A DNA stretch of 64,000 nt from Bradyrhizobium sp. 186 (GCF_023101685.1 NZ_CP082164.1:9455001-9519000); one strand, 5' to 3'. Numbered from the stretch's first letter, positions 40,459 through 49,506 are shown. The notes: generated by a model from the sequence alone, not told the origin. A program made the numbers and translations.

Positions 40459-41124
40459 ATGCTCGACCCAAGACCCTCGGCCACGCGCCGGATCCCCCTC
40501 GTCATCGCCACCGTGGCGGTCGGAGGGCTGGCCGCCTTCGCCGCGCTGTACGGGCTGGGCCTGAGCCGGGCGCCTTCCGGCGATCCGGCCTGCCGGGCGG
40601 CGGTTACGACCGCGCAGAAGATCGCGCCGTTCGCCCGTGGCGAGATGGCGGCGCTGACCATGGCGAGCGCGCCGTTGAAGCTGCCCGACCTCGCCTTCGA
40701 GGACGCCGGCGGCAAGCCGAAAAAGCTGTCCGACTTCCGCGGCAAGACCCTGCTGGTGAACCTCTGGGCCACCTGGTGCGTGCCGTGTCGGAAAGAAATG
40801 CCGGCGCTGGACGAGCTCCAGGGCAAGCTTGCGGGTCCGAATTTCGAGGTGGTGGCGATCAATATCGACACCCGCGACCCGGAGAAGCCGAAAAACTTCC
40901 TGAAAGACGCCAGCCTGACCCGGCTGAGTTATTTCAATGACCAGAAAGCCAAGGTTTTTCAGGATCTTAAGGCGATAGGTCGGGCCCTGGGCATGCCGAC
41001 CTCGGTGTTGGTCGACCCGCACGGCTGCGAGATCGCGACGATCGCGGGACCGGCGGAATGGGCGAGCGAGGACGCCCTCAAGCTGATCCGGGCGGCGGTG
41101 AGCCCGGCCGCCGCGTCTTACTAA
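40459..41124 (+). CDS. tlpA: Thiol:disulfide interchange protein TlpA
   Basis: A 221-residue membrane-anchored thioredoxin-like reductase. The N-terminal anchor is near residues 12-34; the periplasmic thioredoxin domain has WATWCVPCRKEM (CxxC). In Bradyrhizobium japonicum TlpA is needed for cytochrome aa3 maturation, as it reduces the copper chaperone ScoI and CoxB. Starting at MLDPRPSATRR gives the same length as that protein; an ATG four codons earlier (40447) is possible. Neither has a strong ribosome site. It is divergent from argH. Confidence 0.95.
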   Translation: MLDPRPSATRRIPLVIATVAVGGLAAFAALYGLGLSRAPSGDPACRAAVTTAQKIAPFARGEMAALTMASAPLKLPDLAFEDAGGKPKKLSDFRGKTLLVNLWATWCVPCRKEMPALDELQGKLAGPNFEVVAINIDTRDPEKPKNFLKDASLTRLSYFNDQKAKVFQDLKAIGRALGMPTSVLVDPHGCEIATIAGPAEWASEDALKLIRAAVSPAAASY

Positions 41125-41152
41125 GCCGAGATATTGCTAAGCCGAGATATTG
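41121..41152. repeat. 16-bp tandem duplication at the tlpA/yjfB-like boundary
   Basis: CTAAGCCGAGATATTG occurs twice, head to tail. It supplies the tlpA TAA stop in copy one and the TAG stop of the opposite-strand YjfB-like gene in copy two. Confidence 0.85.
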
Positions 41153-41331
41153 AGATTGCCGCCGACGCCCGCGCCGACATTGGCGAGCGAAGGCTGACCG
41201 GCGCCGAGCAGCGTCAGAACGGTGGATTTCTCCGCATCCGCGTTCTGCTTCATCAGCGTCGCCGCGATGTTCGACTGCAGCGCGCCCTGCTGGGCGGCCA
41301 GCATGGTGCTGACCATTGCCATCGTATCCAT
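41137..41331 (-). CDS. YjfB-like putative motility protein
   Basis: A 64-residue cytosolic helical protein: MVSTMLAAQQGALQSNIAATLMKQNADAEKSTVLTLL matches YjfB/PF14070 family spacing (read in two halves). These small proteins are linked to motility in Firmicutes, with no known mechanism. The start at 41331 has GGGGG about 8 bases upstream. It is convergent with tlpA, 12 bases between stops. Confidence 0.75.
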   Translation of the reverse strand: MDTMAMVSTMLAAQQGALQSNIAATLMKQNADAEKSTVLTLLGAGQPSLANVGAGVGGNLNISA

Positions 41332-41465
41332 ACGCAAACCCCCTTACCGGCGGTACCCTAGGGCCGCTGGGTTAACGAGAGGTAGAGATCTCGGACGGTT
41401 TCGTGTTCCGGATACAATGCGACACGAAGGGCCGTAGGGTGGCGCCATCCGGGGCACGAGATTGA

Positions 41466-42347
41466 TCAGCGCGTCGGAACCGGCTTGGCGCCGCGGTAGT
41501 CGTAGAAGCCGCGCTGGGTCTTGCGGCCGAGCCACCCGGCCTCGACGTATTTCACCAAGAGCGGGCACGGGCGGTATTTCGAATCGGCGAGGCCCTCATG
41601 CAGCACCTGCATGATCGACAGACAGGTGTCGAGGCCGATGAAATCGGCGAGCTCGAGCGGACCCATCGGATGGTGTGCGCCGAGCTTCATCGCCGCGTCG
41701 ATGGCCTCGACGTTGCCGACGCCTTCATACAGCGTGTAGATCGCCTCGTTGATCATCGGCAGCAGGATGCGGTTGACGATAAAGGCCGGGAAATCCTCGG
41801 AGACCGCGACCTGCTTGCCGAGCTTGGCGACGAATTCCTTGGACGCCTCGAAGGTAGAATCGTCGGTGGCGATGCCGCGGATCAGCTCCACCAGCTCCAT
41901 CAGCGGCACCGGATTCATGAAGTGAATGCCGATGAAGCGCTCGGGCCGGTCGGTCGCGGCGGCCAGCCGCGTGATCGAGATCGAGGAGGTATCGGAGGCG
42001 ACGATCGCTTCCGGCTTCAACACCGCGCAGAGCTCGTGGAAAATCCTGCGCTTGACCTCCTCCTTCTCGACCGCGGTCTCGATCACGAGATCGCAGTCGG
42101 CGAGGTCGTCCAGCTTTTCCCCGAGCACGATGCGCGCCATCGCCTTGGTCTTGGCGTCTTCGGTGACGGCCTTCTTGGAGACCTGGCGCGCCAGATTGCC
42201 GTTGATGGTGGCCATGCCCGACTTGAGGCGGTCGGCCGAGACATCGTTGAGCACGACATCGAAGCCGGCCAGCGCCGCGACATGCGCGATGCCACTGCCC
42301 ATCTGACCCGCGCCGATCACGCCGACCTTCTTGATCACTGCCGCCAT
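41466..42347 (-). CDS. 3-hydroxybutyryl-CoA dehydrogenase
   Basis: A 293-residue NAD(P)-dependent enzyme. The Rossmann motif is GAGQMGSGIAHV (residues 10-21); the catalytic His is in GIHFMNPVPLMELVE and the C-terminal domain has HPMGPLELADFIGLD. It reduces acetoacetyl-CoA or oxidises 3-hydroxyacyl-CoA. The start at MAAVIKKVGVIG was chosen as it fits the family; a longer frame to 42374 is not needed. It lies downstream of the etf genes on the same strand, but a terminator separates them. Confidence 0.95.
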   Translation of the reverse strand: MAAVIKKVGVIGAGQMGSGIAHVAALAGFDVVLNDVSADRLKSGMATINGNLARQVSKKAVTEDAKTKAMARIVLGEKLDDLADCDLVIETAVEKEEVKRRIFHELCAVLKPEAIVASDTSSISITRLAAATDRPERFIGIHFMNPVPLMELVELIRGIATDDSTFEASKEFVAKLGKQVAVSEDFPAFIVNRILLPMINEAIYTLYEGVGNVEAIDAAMKLGAHHPMGPLELADFIGLDTCLSIMQVLHEGLADSKYRPCPLLVKYVEAGWLGRKTQRGFYDYRGAKPVPTR

Positions 42348-42510
42348 AATATCATCCACCGGAACGGCGCGCACATCGCGCCCTGCCTATCCCCTTGAGC
42401 CGGGGGGCCGTCTTAACCAGAAGCCTGATTTAATCAGAACCTTGGCTCGAAACCTAGATTGGATCGCTTCCCAGGTGTGCCCCACACCAAAGAAAACCCA
42501 TCAAAAAAGA

Positions 42511-42546
42511 AACACCGGCCGGAGTTTATACCTCCGGCCGGTGTTT
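42511..42546 (-). terminator. Strong intrinsic terminator after etfA
   Basis: On the minus strand AACACCGGCCGGAG and its complement CTCCGGCCGGTGTT flank a 6-7-base loop and are followed by TCTTTTTTG. It ends the etfB-etfA transcript 11-45 bases past the etfA stop. Confidence 0.9.
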
Positions 42547-42556
42547 TGAACGCGTT

Positions 42557-43501
42557 TTACTTGCCGAGCTTGGCGAGTTCGGCCGTCAGCTCAGGAACCG
42601 CCTGGTAGAGGTCGGCGACCAGGCCGTAATCGGCGACCTGGAAGATTGGCGCGTCCTCGTCCTTGTTGATCGCGACGATCACCTTGGAGTCCTTCATGCC
42701 GGCCAGATGCTGGATCGCGCCGGAAATGCCGACCGCGACATAGAGCTCGGGGGCCACCACCTTGCCGGTCTGGCCGACCTGCCAGTCGTTCGGCGCATAG
42801 CCGGCGTCGACCGCCGCGCGCGAGGCACCGACGCCGGCGCCCAGCCTGTCGGCGAGCGGCTCGATGTACTTTGCGAAGTTCTCGCGGCTCTGCATGGCGC
42901 GGCCACCGGAGACGATGATCTTGGCCGAGGTCAGCTCGGGGCGGTCGTTCTTCGCGACTTCCTCGCCGACGAAGGACGACAGGCCGGGATCGGCCGCCGC
43001 AGCCACGCTCTCGACGGACGCGCTGCCGCCTTCACCCGCCGCGGCGAAGGTCGAGGTACGCACCGTGATGACCTTCTTGGCGTCCTTCGACTTCACCGTC
43101 TGGATGGCGTTGCCGGCATAGATCGGACGCTCATAGGTGTCGGGCGCGACCACCTTGATGATCTCCGAGACCTGCATGACGTCGAGCAGGGCTGCGACGC
43201 GCGGCATCACGTTCTTGAAGCGCGAGGTCGCGGGCGCGACGATGGCGTCGTAGCCGGGGGCCAGCGAGACGATCAGCGCGGCCAGCGGCTCGGCGAGATC
43301 GTGCGCATAAAGCGCGCCGTCGCCGAGCAGCACCTTCTTCACGCCTGCGAGCTTGGCGGCGGCATCCGCCGCGGCTTTGGCGTTCTCGCCGGCGACCAGC
43401 ACCTCGACATCCGCGCCGAGCGCGGCGGCCGCGGTCAGCGCCTTGTTGGTCGCATCCTTCAGCGACGCATTGTCGTGTTCGGCAATCAGAAGCGTCGTCA
43501 T
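42557..43501 (-). CDS. etfA: Electron transfer flavoprotein alpha subunit
   Basis: A 314-residue FAD-binding subunit of ETF, which passes electrons from acyl-CoA and other dehydrogenases to ETF:ubiquinone oxidoreductase. The FAD domain has [12 protein letters not shown] and [12 protein letters not shown] near residue 205-270. The ATG shares one base with the etfB stop (TGATG). A strong terminator follows. Confidence 0.96.
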   Translation of the reverse strand: MTTLLIAEHDNASLKDATNKALTAAAALGADVEVLVAGENAKAAADAAAKLAGVKKVLLGDGALYAHDLAEPLAALIVSLAPGYDAIVAPATSRFKNVMPRVAALLDVMQVSEIIKVVAPDTYERPIYAGNAIQTVKSKDAKKVITVRTSTFAAAGEGGSASVESVAAAADPGLSSFVGEEVAKNDRPELTSAKIIVSGGRAMQSRENFAKYIEPLADRLGAGVGASRAAVDAGYAPNDWQVGQTGKVVAPELYVAVGISGAIQHLAGMKDSKVIVAINKDEDAPIFQVADYGLVADLYQAVPELTAELAKLGK

Positions 43502-44250
43502 CAGAGCACTCCAGCTTCGTTCTTGAGTTTCGACACCAGCTCGGCGACGTCCTTGACCTTGACGCCCGCCTTGCGGCCCGCCGGCTCCGTCGTCTTGAGA
43601 ACCTCGAGACGCGCGGTGGCGTCGACGCCGTAATCGGCGACGGTCTTCTCCGCGATCGGCTTCTTCTTGGCCTTCATGATGTTGGGCAGCGACGCATAGC
43701 GCGGCTCGTTGAGACGCAAATCGGTGGTGACGATCGCCGGTCCCTTCAGCTTGACGGTCTGGAGGCCACCGTCGACTTCGCGGGTGACCTTGAAGTCAGA
43801 ACCTTCGACTTCGAGCTTCGAGGCGAATGTCGCCTGCGACCAGCCGAGCAGCGCGGCCAGCATCTGGCCGGTCTGATTGCTGTCGTCGTCGATCGCCTGC
43901 TTGCCGAGAATGATCAGGCCCGGCTGTTCTTCGTCGGCGATCTTCTTGAGAATCTTCGCGACCGCCAGCGGCTCGACGGTGCCGTCGGCCTTCACGAGGA
44001 TGCCGCGGTCGGCGCCCATCGCAAGACCGGTGCGGATCGTCTCCGACGCCTGCGCCGGTCCAATGGAGACCACCACGACCTCGGTGGCCTTGCCACCTTC
44101 CTTCAGGCGCAGGGCTTCCTCGACCGCGATTTCGTCGAACGGATTCATCGACATCTTGACGTTGGCGAGTTCAACGCCCGATCCATCGCCCTTGACGCGG
44201 ACCTTGACGTTGTAATCGACCACCCGCTTTACCGGCACTAAGACCTTCAT
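43501..44250 (-). CDS. etfB: Electron transfer flavoprotein beta subunit
   Basis: A 249-residue AMP-binding subunit of [25 protein letters not shown] begins the fold (seen in parts); the recognition loop and AMP site are near [19 protein letters not shown]. The start at 44250 has GAGG 5 bases upstream; a longer frame to 44268 is less likely. It is first in the etfB-etfA operon. Confidence 0.96.
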   Translation of the reverse strand: MKVLVPVKRVVDYNVKVRVKGDGSGVELANVKMSMNPFDEIAVEEALRLKEGGKATEVVVVSIGPAQASETIRTGLAMGADRGILVKADGTVEPLAVAKILKKIADEEQPGLIILGKQAIDDDSNQTGQMLAALLGWSQATFASKLEVEGSDFKVTREVDGGLQTVKLKGPAIVTTDLRLNEPRYASLPNIMKAKKKPIAEKTVADYGVDATARLEVLKTTEPAGRKAGVKVKDVAELVSKLKNEAGVL

Positions 44251-44376
44251 CGATCCTCTTTCACTCAATTTAGGAGGGGGGTTATCAACTGGCGCGGAAC
44301 CTAAAGGCCTGATCCGGCCCGGTCAACGCGAGAAGGCGCCTAATTTTAACCCCCAGAAAATGCGTCGCTCAATGGG

Positions 44377-44973
44377 TCAGCGGTTCTGGCCCGGAACCCA
44401 GAGCACGTCGCCGGCACCATTATGGTTAGCGGCGCGACTTGCCACGAACAGGAAATCCGACAGGCGGTTCATATACTGGATGCCAGCCGCGCCAACCAAT
44501 TCGCCGGGCTGGGCCGCCAGTTCCACGATTACGCGTTCCGCCCTGCGGCATATCGTACGCGCGACATGGAGATGGGCCGCCGCCGGCGTGCCGCCCGGCA
44601 GCACGAAGGAGGTCAGCGGCGCGAGCTTGTCGTTGAGCGCGTCGATGTCGCGCTCCAACCGCTCGACCTGGCTTGCCACCACCCGCAGCCGCTCTGCCTT
44701 TTTGGTTTCCTTGTTGATTTCCTTGCCCTCCCGCTCGGGCACCGCGAGGTCGGCACCGAGATCGAACAGATCGTTCTGGATCCGGCCAAGCATCGCATCG
44801 AGCTCGGGCGCATCATGGGTATGGAGACGCACCACGCCGATCGCGGCGTTGGTCTCGTCGACCGTGCCATAAGCCTCGATGCGCAAATCGTACTTCGGAC
44901 GCCGCTCGCCCGAGCCGAGCGCCGTCGTGCCATCGTCACCGGTTTTCGTATAGATGCGGTTGAGCACGACCAT
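44377..44973 (-). CDS. Cob(I)yrinic acid a,c-diamide adenosyltransferase (PduO type)
   Basis: A 198-residue ATP:corrinoid adenosyltransferase that makes adenosylcobalamin. The ATP motif RIYTKTGDDGTTALGSGERRPK is at residues 5-26 (read in parts) and the Cterminal helix has HVARTICRRAERVIVEL. The start at 44973 has GAGGAGT 6 bases upstream. It precedes the HIG1-type gene's 3' end by a repeat. Adenosylcobalamin would serve B12 enzymes such as methylmalonyl-CoA mutase. Confidence 0.94.
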   Translation of the reverse strand: MVVLNRIYTKTGDDGTTALGSGERRPKYDLRIEAYGTVDETNAAIGVVRLHTHDAPELDAMLGRIQNDLFDLGADLAVPEREGKEINKETKKAERLRVVASQVERLERDIDALNDKLAPLTSFVLPGGTPAAAHLHVARTICRRAERVIVELAAQPGELVGAAGIQYMNRLSDFLFVASRAANHNGAGDVLWVPGQNR

Positions 44974-44991
44974 GATGGACTCCTCGATCTT

Positions 44992-45042
44992 AGGGCATGA
45001 TCTTATCGGAAAACCGCTTCGCACTTTTCCGGATCATGCCCT
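44992..45042. repeat. Intergenic palindrome, family E copy 1
   Basis: AGGGCATGATC...GATCATGCCCT surrounds CGGAAAACCGCTTCGCACTTTTCCG. A second copy with the same core is at 50641-50691. The right end overlaps the stop codon of the HIG1-type gene. Confidence 0.85.
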
Positions 45043-45235
45043 ACCGCCCCATCGCCCAGACCGCGAGCATGGCGATGACGATCGCCACGAACTGAAGCAG
45101 CACGCGCCAGCGCATCAGCTTCTGCGAGGTGTTGGGCGAGCCGCCGCGCATCATGTTGATGAGGCCGAGCAGCAGCACCAACGCCACGGCGCCGGCCGCC
45201 GCCGGCAGGATGAAAGTACTCAAGACAGATGCCAT
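45041..45235 (-). CDS. HIG1-type twin transmembrane protein
   Basis: A 64-residue inner-membrane protein with two transmembrane helices and the central loop MMRGGSPNTSQKLMRWRVLLQF. That loop matches the HIG1 (hypoxia induced) domain; relatives associate with cytochrome oxidase supercomplexes in mitochondria. A link to aerobic respiration is inferred. The stop codon sits inside repeat family E. Confidence 0.88.
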   Translation of the reverse strand: MASVLSTFILPAAAGAVALVLLLGLINMMRGGSPNTSQKLMRWRVLLQFVAIVIAMLAVWAMGR

Positions 45236-45279
45236 TGGGGGTAGATAACACCGTGTGTGCCGGTCCGCTATCTCCCCCC

Positions 45280-45341
45280 GTCATTTCGGGGCGCGTCACA
45301 GGGGCCGCGAAGCGTGGCCCAGTGGTGCGCCCCGGAATGAC
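45280..45341. repeat. Intergenic palindrome, family B copy 2 (short)
   Basis: GTCATTTCGGGGCGC and GCGCCCCGGAATGAC form the outer arms; CCGCGAAGCG lies inside. A shorter member of the family at 14572. Confidence 0.75.
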
Positions 45342-45432
45342 GACGGGGCGTTTCGCGATCTGGCTTTTAAGCCAATAATATCAGATGGTAGCCGAATGAT
45401 TTCCGATTTGCGCCAATGGCCTGCCTTCTTCG

Positions 45433-45456
45433 CCTCTCCCCGCAAGCGGGGAGAGG
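45433..45456. repeat. Perfect 11-bp hairpin upstream of the BrkB gene
   Basis: CCTCTCCCCGC-AA-GCGGGGAGAGG, 22 bases before the GTG start. It could affect transcription or translation of the BrkB-family gene; it is also a common repeat type in related genomes (general knowledge). Confidence 0.6.
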
Positions 45457-45477
45457 GAGCAGCGGTGTAGGTGGCGT

Positions 45478-46371
45478 GTGAACGCAATCCGTTACATCTA
45501 TGTCGTCGTGATGGATGCGTTCTACACGTTCCTGGCCGATGACGGCTGGGCGATCGCGAGCCATATCGCGCTGTCGACGCTGATGGCGCTGTTCCCGTTC
45601 CTGATCGTGCTGACCTCGCTCGCCGGCTTCTTCGGTTCCAAGGAGCTCGCTGACCAGGCCGCCAGTCTGATGCTCCAGGTCTGGCCCAAGCAGGTCGCCG
45701 ATTCGATCTCGGGCGAGGTGCACGACGTGCTGACCACGACCCGCACCGGCGCGCTGACAATCGGCGCGGTGCTGTCGGTCTATTTCGCCTCCAACGGCGT
45801 CGAGGCGCTGCGGGTCGCGCTCAATCGCGCCTACGCGGTGGTGGAGATGCGGCGCTGGTACTGGCTGCGGCTGGAATCGATCGGCTACACGCTGGTCGCG
45901 GCCGTCACGGCGCTCGCGATGGCGTTCCTGATCGTGCTCGGTCCGCTCATCATCGAGGCTGCGCGGCGCCACATTCCGCTGTTCGTCGAGTCCAACGAGA
46001 GCATCCTCACCTGGCTGCGCTACGGCATCACCGTCGGCGCGCTGGTCGTGGCGCTGATCATCCTGCATGCCTGGCTGCCGGCGGGACGGCGCGGCTTTGT
46101 CCAGATCCTGCCCGGCATCGTCTTCACCATCGTGGCGTCGCTGATCTCGGGCGTCGTGTTCGGGCAATATCTGGCGCGCTTCGCCAACAATTACGTGACG
46201 ATGTATGCGGGGCTCGCCTCGGTGATCATCGCGCTGGTGTTTTTGTATTTCATCGCCGCGATCTTCGTCTACGGCGGCGAGCTCAATGCCGCGATCATCA
46301 AGTCGCGACTTCCTCACGGCGTGTCGCTTCAAGCAGCGCAGTCGCTAAATCCCGCGGAGACACAGGCTTGA
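45478..46371 (+). CDS. YihY/virulence factor BrkB family membrane protein
   Basis: A 297-residue inner-membrane protein with six transmembrane segments and the family motifs HIALSTLMALFPFLIVL, VYFASNGVEALRVALNRAY, and FLYFIAAIFVYGGELNAAI. Function is not known; earlier claims of RNase BN activity were withdrawn and a transporter role is guessed. The start is GTG. The last 74 bases overlap the 3' end of the histidine kinase gene on the other strand. Confidence 0.9.
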   Translation: MNAIRYIYVVVMDAFYTFLADDGWAIASHIALSTLMALFPFLIVLTSLAGFFGSKELADQAASLMLQVWPKQVADSISGEVHDVLTTTRTGALTIGAVLSVYFASNGVEALRVALNRAYAVVEMRRWYWLRLESIGYTLVAAVTALAMAFLIVLGPLIIEAARRHIPLFVESNESILTWLRYGITVGALVVALIILHAWLPAGRRGFVQILPGIVFTIVASLISGVVFGQYLARFANNYVTMYAGLASVIIALVFLYFIAAIFVYGGELNAAIIKSRLPHGVSLQAAQSLNPAETQA

Positions 46372-47575
46372 CCAGGAACGCGTCGGCGCCGGCCTCGCGC
46401 GAGGCCGCCTCGTCCTCGCCGCGGCCGGAGACCCCGATGATGGGGATTTGAGCCAGCGGCGTCGACATGGTGCGGATCCGCCTGATCGCCTCGACCCCGT
46501 CGATGCCCGGCAGCACCATGTCCATCAGCACCGCGTCGAAGGCGCCCTGCGCGAGCCGATTCACCGCGTCCTCGCCGCGCCCGATGAACTCCGCATGATG
46601 GCCGAGCTCGGTCAAAATGGTGTTGAGCACGACGCGACCGAACGGATTGTCCTCGACGCTGAGCACGCGCAACGCAGCCAGCGCATCCGCCTCACCGCCG
46701 CCGGACTTGCGCGACCTGGCCGGTCTCGTCGCATCCAGCGACATCGTCAGCGTGAACGTGGCGCCGCCGCCCCGCCGCGGCGCGACCGCGATGTCGCCGC
46801 CCATCGCGCGCGCCAGTTGCTTCACTGACGACAGCCCCAGGCCGGCGCCGCCGAAGCGCGAGGCAATGGTGACATTGGCCTGGGTGAACGGGCGGAACAG
46901 CCGCTTGATCTCGGCCATGGTCAGGCCGATGCCGCTGTCGGACACCGCGAAGGCGACACCGACCCTGCCTTTGCTCTTCGCTTTTTCCTTAGCCTTTTCC
47001 TTAGCCTTGCCCTTGACCGGACGCCAAGGCGCGACCGCGAGCGCCACGCCACCCTGGTCGGTGAACTTCACGGCATTGTCGATGAGGTTCTCGAGCGCGG
47101 CGCGCAGGCGGACGGAATCACCCACCACCAGCCCGGGAAGCTTTTCGGAGATCTCGACCTGGGCCTGGAGGCCCTTGGCCGCGGCGCGCCCGGCGAGCGA
47201 ATCGCCGGCACTGCGGGCCAGCACCCGCAGGTCGAACAGGTCTTGCCGCAGCGTGCTGCCACCGTTCCCTGACTTGGCGGCGTCCACGAACAGGGTGGCA
47301 AGGCTCGCCAGGTGCTCGGCGCCGGCCTTGATGGTGTCAGCCCAGCGCCGCTCCCGCTCGCCGAGATCGGAGGTTGCGAGCAGGTCGCTGATCGCCAGAA
47401 TCCCGGTCAGGGGAGTACGGACCTCGTGGGCAAAGGCGGCGAGCGCCGCCTGGACCACGTCCGGCGCGACCACCCTGGTGCCGCGCTTGCGCACCTTGCC
47501 GGCCGCCCCGGACCGCTTCCGAGGCGGTCGCCTGGACGTCCGCGTGGTGCGCGCTGCGCGCGTTTTCGCCGCCAT
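46298..47575 (-). CDS. Soluble hybrid histidine kinase/response regulator
   Basis: A 425-residue protein with no transmembrane or sensory domain. The N-terminus is very basic (residues 1-40). The HisKA box is FAHEVRTPLTG, followed by the N-box ALENLIDNAVKFT, G1 DSGIGL and G2 GGAGLGLS. A Lys/Ala/Glu repeat (KGKAKEKAKEKAKSKG) interrupts the ATPase domain. A C-terminal receiver has the phospho-Asp in AVLMDMVLPGIDG and the Lys in VKPVS. The ATG at 47575 has AAGGGG upstream. It ends within the BrkB gene. Confidence 0.92.
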   Translation of the reverse strand: MAAKTRAARTTRTSRRPPRKRSGAAGKVRKRGTRVVAPDVVQAALAAFAHEVRTPLTGILAISDLLATSDLGERERRWADTIKAGAEHLASLATLFVDAAKSGNGGSTLRQDLFDLRVLARSAGDSLAGRAAAKGLQAQVEISEKLPGLVVGDSVRLRAALENLIDNAVKFTDQGGVALAVAPWRPVKGKAKEKAKEKAKSKGRVGVAFAVSDSGIGLTMAEIKRLFRPFTQANVTIASRFGGAGLGLSSVKQLARAMGGDIAVAPRRGGGATFTLTMSLDATRPARSRKSGGGEADALAALRVLSVEDNPFGRVVLNTILTELGHHAEFIGRGEDAVNRLAQGAFDAVLMDMVLPGIDGVEAIRRIRTMSTPLAQIPIIGVSGRGEDEAASREAGADAFLVKPVSPRDLATALLEATRREEVAT

Positions 47576-47679
47576 AAATCCCCTTCGAAGTATCCGCTTC
47601 GAACCCCGGGCTCGTCGGCAAGCATGGCACGGCGGAACACCCGGAGTCACGGCGGCGTTTGGCTAAACCCCAGAGAAAC

Positions 47680-48552
47680 TTAACCTAATCCCACCAGCCG
47701 ACGGATATCGAGGGGCGTGGTGCGGGCAGCGCGCAGCTCACGAAGGCCCGTCGAGCTGGTCGATTTCGACAGCTTCCGGCCGGCCTCGTCGCGAAGCAGC
47801 CCATGGTGGCGGTAGATAGGTTCGGGCAGGCCGAGCAGAACCTGGAGGGTGCGGTGGACCGAGGTGGCGTGGAACAGGTCCTGGCCGCGCACGATCTCGC
47901 TCACGCCCTGGAGCGCATCGTCGACAACCACGGACAGATGGTAGCTCGTGGGCGTCTCCTTCCGGGCCAGGATCACGTCGCCCCAGGCTTCGGGTCGCGC
48001 CGGGACGATGCCGCGCTCGTCGTTGGGCCCCTCCCCTCGTTCGTCCCAGGTCAGGCCGGCAACACGGCGGCACGCCGCCGCCATGTCGAGCCGGAGCGCA
48101 TATGGCGCACCGGACTCGATCAGCGGCGCCCGCTCGTCGGCAGACAGCGATTTCGCATCGCCGGGATAAAGCGGCGCGCCGTCGGGGTCGCGCGGCCAAG
48201 GCCCAGCGGCCTCGCGCGCGGCCACCAGCTTTGCGATCTCGGCGCGGCTCTCGAAGGCGGGATAGACGAGACCCAGCGCCGAGAGCCTCTCCAGCGCAAC
48301 GCGATAATCGGCGAGATGCTCCGACTGCCGGCGCACCGGAGTCTCCCAGGCGATGCCGAGCCAGGCGAGGTCCTCGTAGATCGCCGTCTCGAACTCCGGC
48401 CGGCAGCGTGTCGCATCGATGTCCTCGATCCGCAGCAACAGCCGCCCGCCAGTCTCACGCGCGCGGTCGAAGTTCAGCAGCGCGGAATAGGCGTGACCGA
48501 GATGCAGAAGGCCGTTCGGGCTGGGGGCAAATCGGAAAACGGGTGGCGTCAT
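47680..48552 (-). CDS. gluQRS: Glutamyl-Q tRNA(Asp) synthetase
   Basis: A 290-residue class I synthetase paralogue that adds glutamate to queuosine-34 of tRNA-Asp. The HIGH-like motif is HLGH (PNGLLHLGHAYSAL, residues 12-25) and the KMSKS-like motif is KLSKS (GRKLSKS). The anticodon-binding domain is absent, as expected. The zinc-ligand Cys cluster (CxC) seen in the E. coli enzyme is replaced by FES (VYPAFESRAE), so the zinc site is missing. It is monocistronic. Confidence 0.93.
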   Translation of the reverse strand: MTPPVFRFAPSPNGLLHLGHAYSALLNFDRARETGGRLLLRIEDIDATRCRPEFETAIYEDLAWLGIAWETPVRRQSEHLADYRVALERLSALGLVYPAFESRAEIAKLVAAREAAGPWPRDPDGAPLYPGDAKSLSADERAPLIESGAPYALRLDMAAACRRVAGLTWDERGEGPNDERGIVPARPEAWGDVILARKETPTSYHLSVVVDDALQGVSEIVRGQDLFHATSVHRTLQVLLGLPEPIYRHHGLLRDEAGRKLSKSTSSTGLRELRAARTTPLDIRRLVGLG

Positions 48553-48606
48553 CAGACAGATCTCGTCATGGCCGGACTTGACCTAGCCGGTCGAAGCCTC
48601 GGCTTC

Positions 48607-48712
48607 GTCATTCCTGGGCGGTCCGTAGGACCGAGTCCGGAATCTCGAGATTCCGGGCTCGATGCTCCGGCGTCGCGCTTCGCACGATCCCGTCGCATCG
48701 CCCCGGAATGAC
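48607..48712. repeat. Intergenic palindrome, family B copy 3
   Basis: Outer arms GTCATTCCTGGGCG / CGCCCCGGAATGAC (one mismatch region) and inner TCCGGAATCTCGAGATTCCGG, a nearly perfect inner hairpin. It lies between the divergent gluQRS and AlkA-like genes. Confidence 0.75.
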
Positions 48713-48765
48713 GGAGTAAGATATTCGACAAGGGGTCAAGCCCGCGCATGACGAGTTAGGCCACA

Positions 48766-49413
48766 ATGACCATCCACCTCGAAACCCAGTCCGATCTCGA
48801 AGAGGCAGTTCATGAGCTGATCAAGCGCGATCCGCGCCTGAAGCCCGTGCTTGCGACTGCGGGCATGCCCGCGTTGCGGCGGCGCGAGCCGGGTTTTGCG
48901 GGGCTTGCGCACATCGTCTGCGGACAGCAGCTTTCGACCGCGAGCGCCGCGGCGATCTGGGGGCGGCTGTCCACCGCCTTCGATCCGTTCGATCATCACG
49001 TGGTGCGGCGCGCCCGCACCGACCGATTGGGGCGGCTCGGCCTTTCCGCCGCCAAGATCAAGACGTTGAAGCATCTCGCGCGCGAAATCACGGCGGACCG
49101 GCTGAACCTCGAGGTGCTGGCCGAAGAGGATGCCGATGCCGCGCATCACACCCTGATCTCGCTGCCCGGCATCGGGCCCTGGACCGCGGACGTCTATCTG
49201 CTGTTCTGCCTCGGCCACGGCGATGCATGGCCGGTCGGCGACCTCGCCGTGCAGGAGGGCATCCGCATCGGGCTCGGGCTACAAGCGCGGCCGACGGAAA
49301 AGCAGATGGCGCCGCTCGCCGAACCCTGGCGGCCACTGCGCGGAGCCGCCGCGCATCTGTGGTGGAGCTACTATCGCGCCATGAAGAAGCGCGAGGGCGT
49401 GATCACGGCGTGA
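48766..49413 (+). CDS. DNA-3-methyladenine glycosylase (AlkA-like)
   Basis: A 215-residue HhH-GPD superfamily base-excision glycosylase. The helix-hairpin-helix is LPGIGPWTADVYLL and the catalytic Asp is in WPVGDLAVQEG, near residue 163. QQLSTASAAAIWGRL is the conserved first helix. There is no iron-sulfur cluster. It removes alkylated bases. It stands alone; no operon partner. Confidence 0.9.
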   Translation: MTIHLETQSDLEEAVHELIKRDPRLKPVLATAGMPALRRREPGFAGLAHIVCGQQLSTASAAAIWGRLSTAFDPFDHHVVRRARTDRLGRLGLSAAKIKTLKHLAREITADRLNLEVLAEEDADAAHHTLISLPGIGPWTADVYLLFCLGHGDAWPVGDLAVQEGIRIGLGLQARPTEKQMAPLAEPWRPLRGAAAHLWWSYYRAMKKREGVITA

Positions 49414-49506
49414 GCAACCAAACAGCGTTTAAAACTATGTTGCCGTTGCAAACGACGCGCACGTGAACGATGAGATGCCGGCGCGGACCAGAGCGGGGAT
49501 CGAACC

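Noticed and set aside
47634..47659. GGAAC-N17-CGTT match on the plus strand
   Set aside because: It points into the antisense strand of gluQRS with no plus-strand gene for more than 1 kb. About one such match per window is expected by chance.
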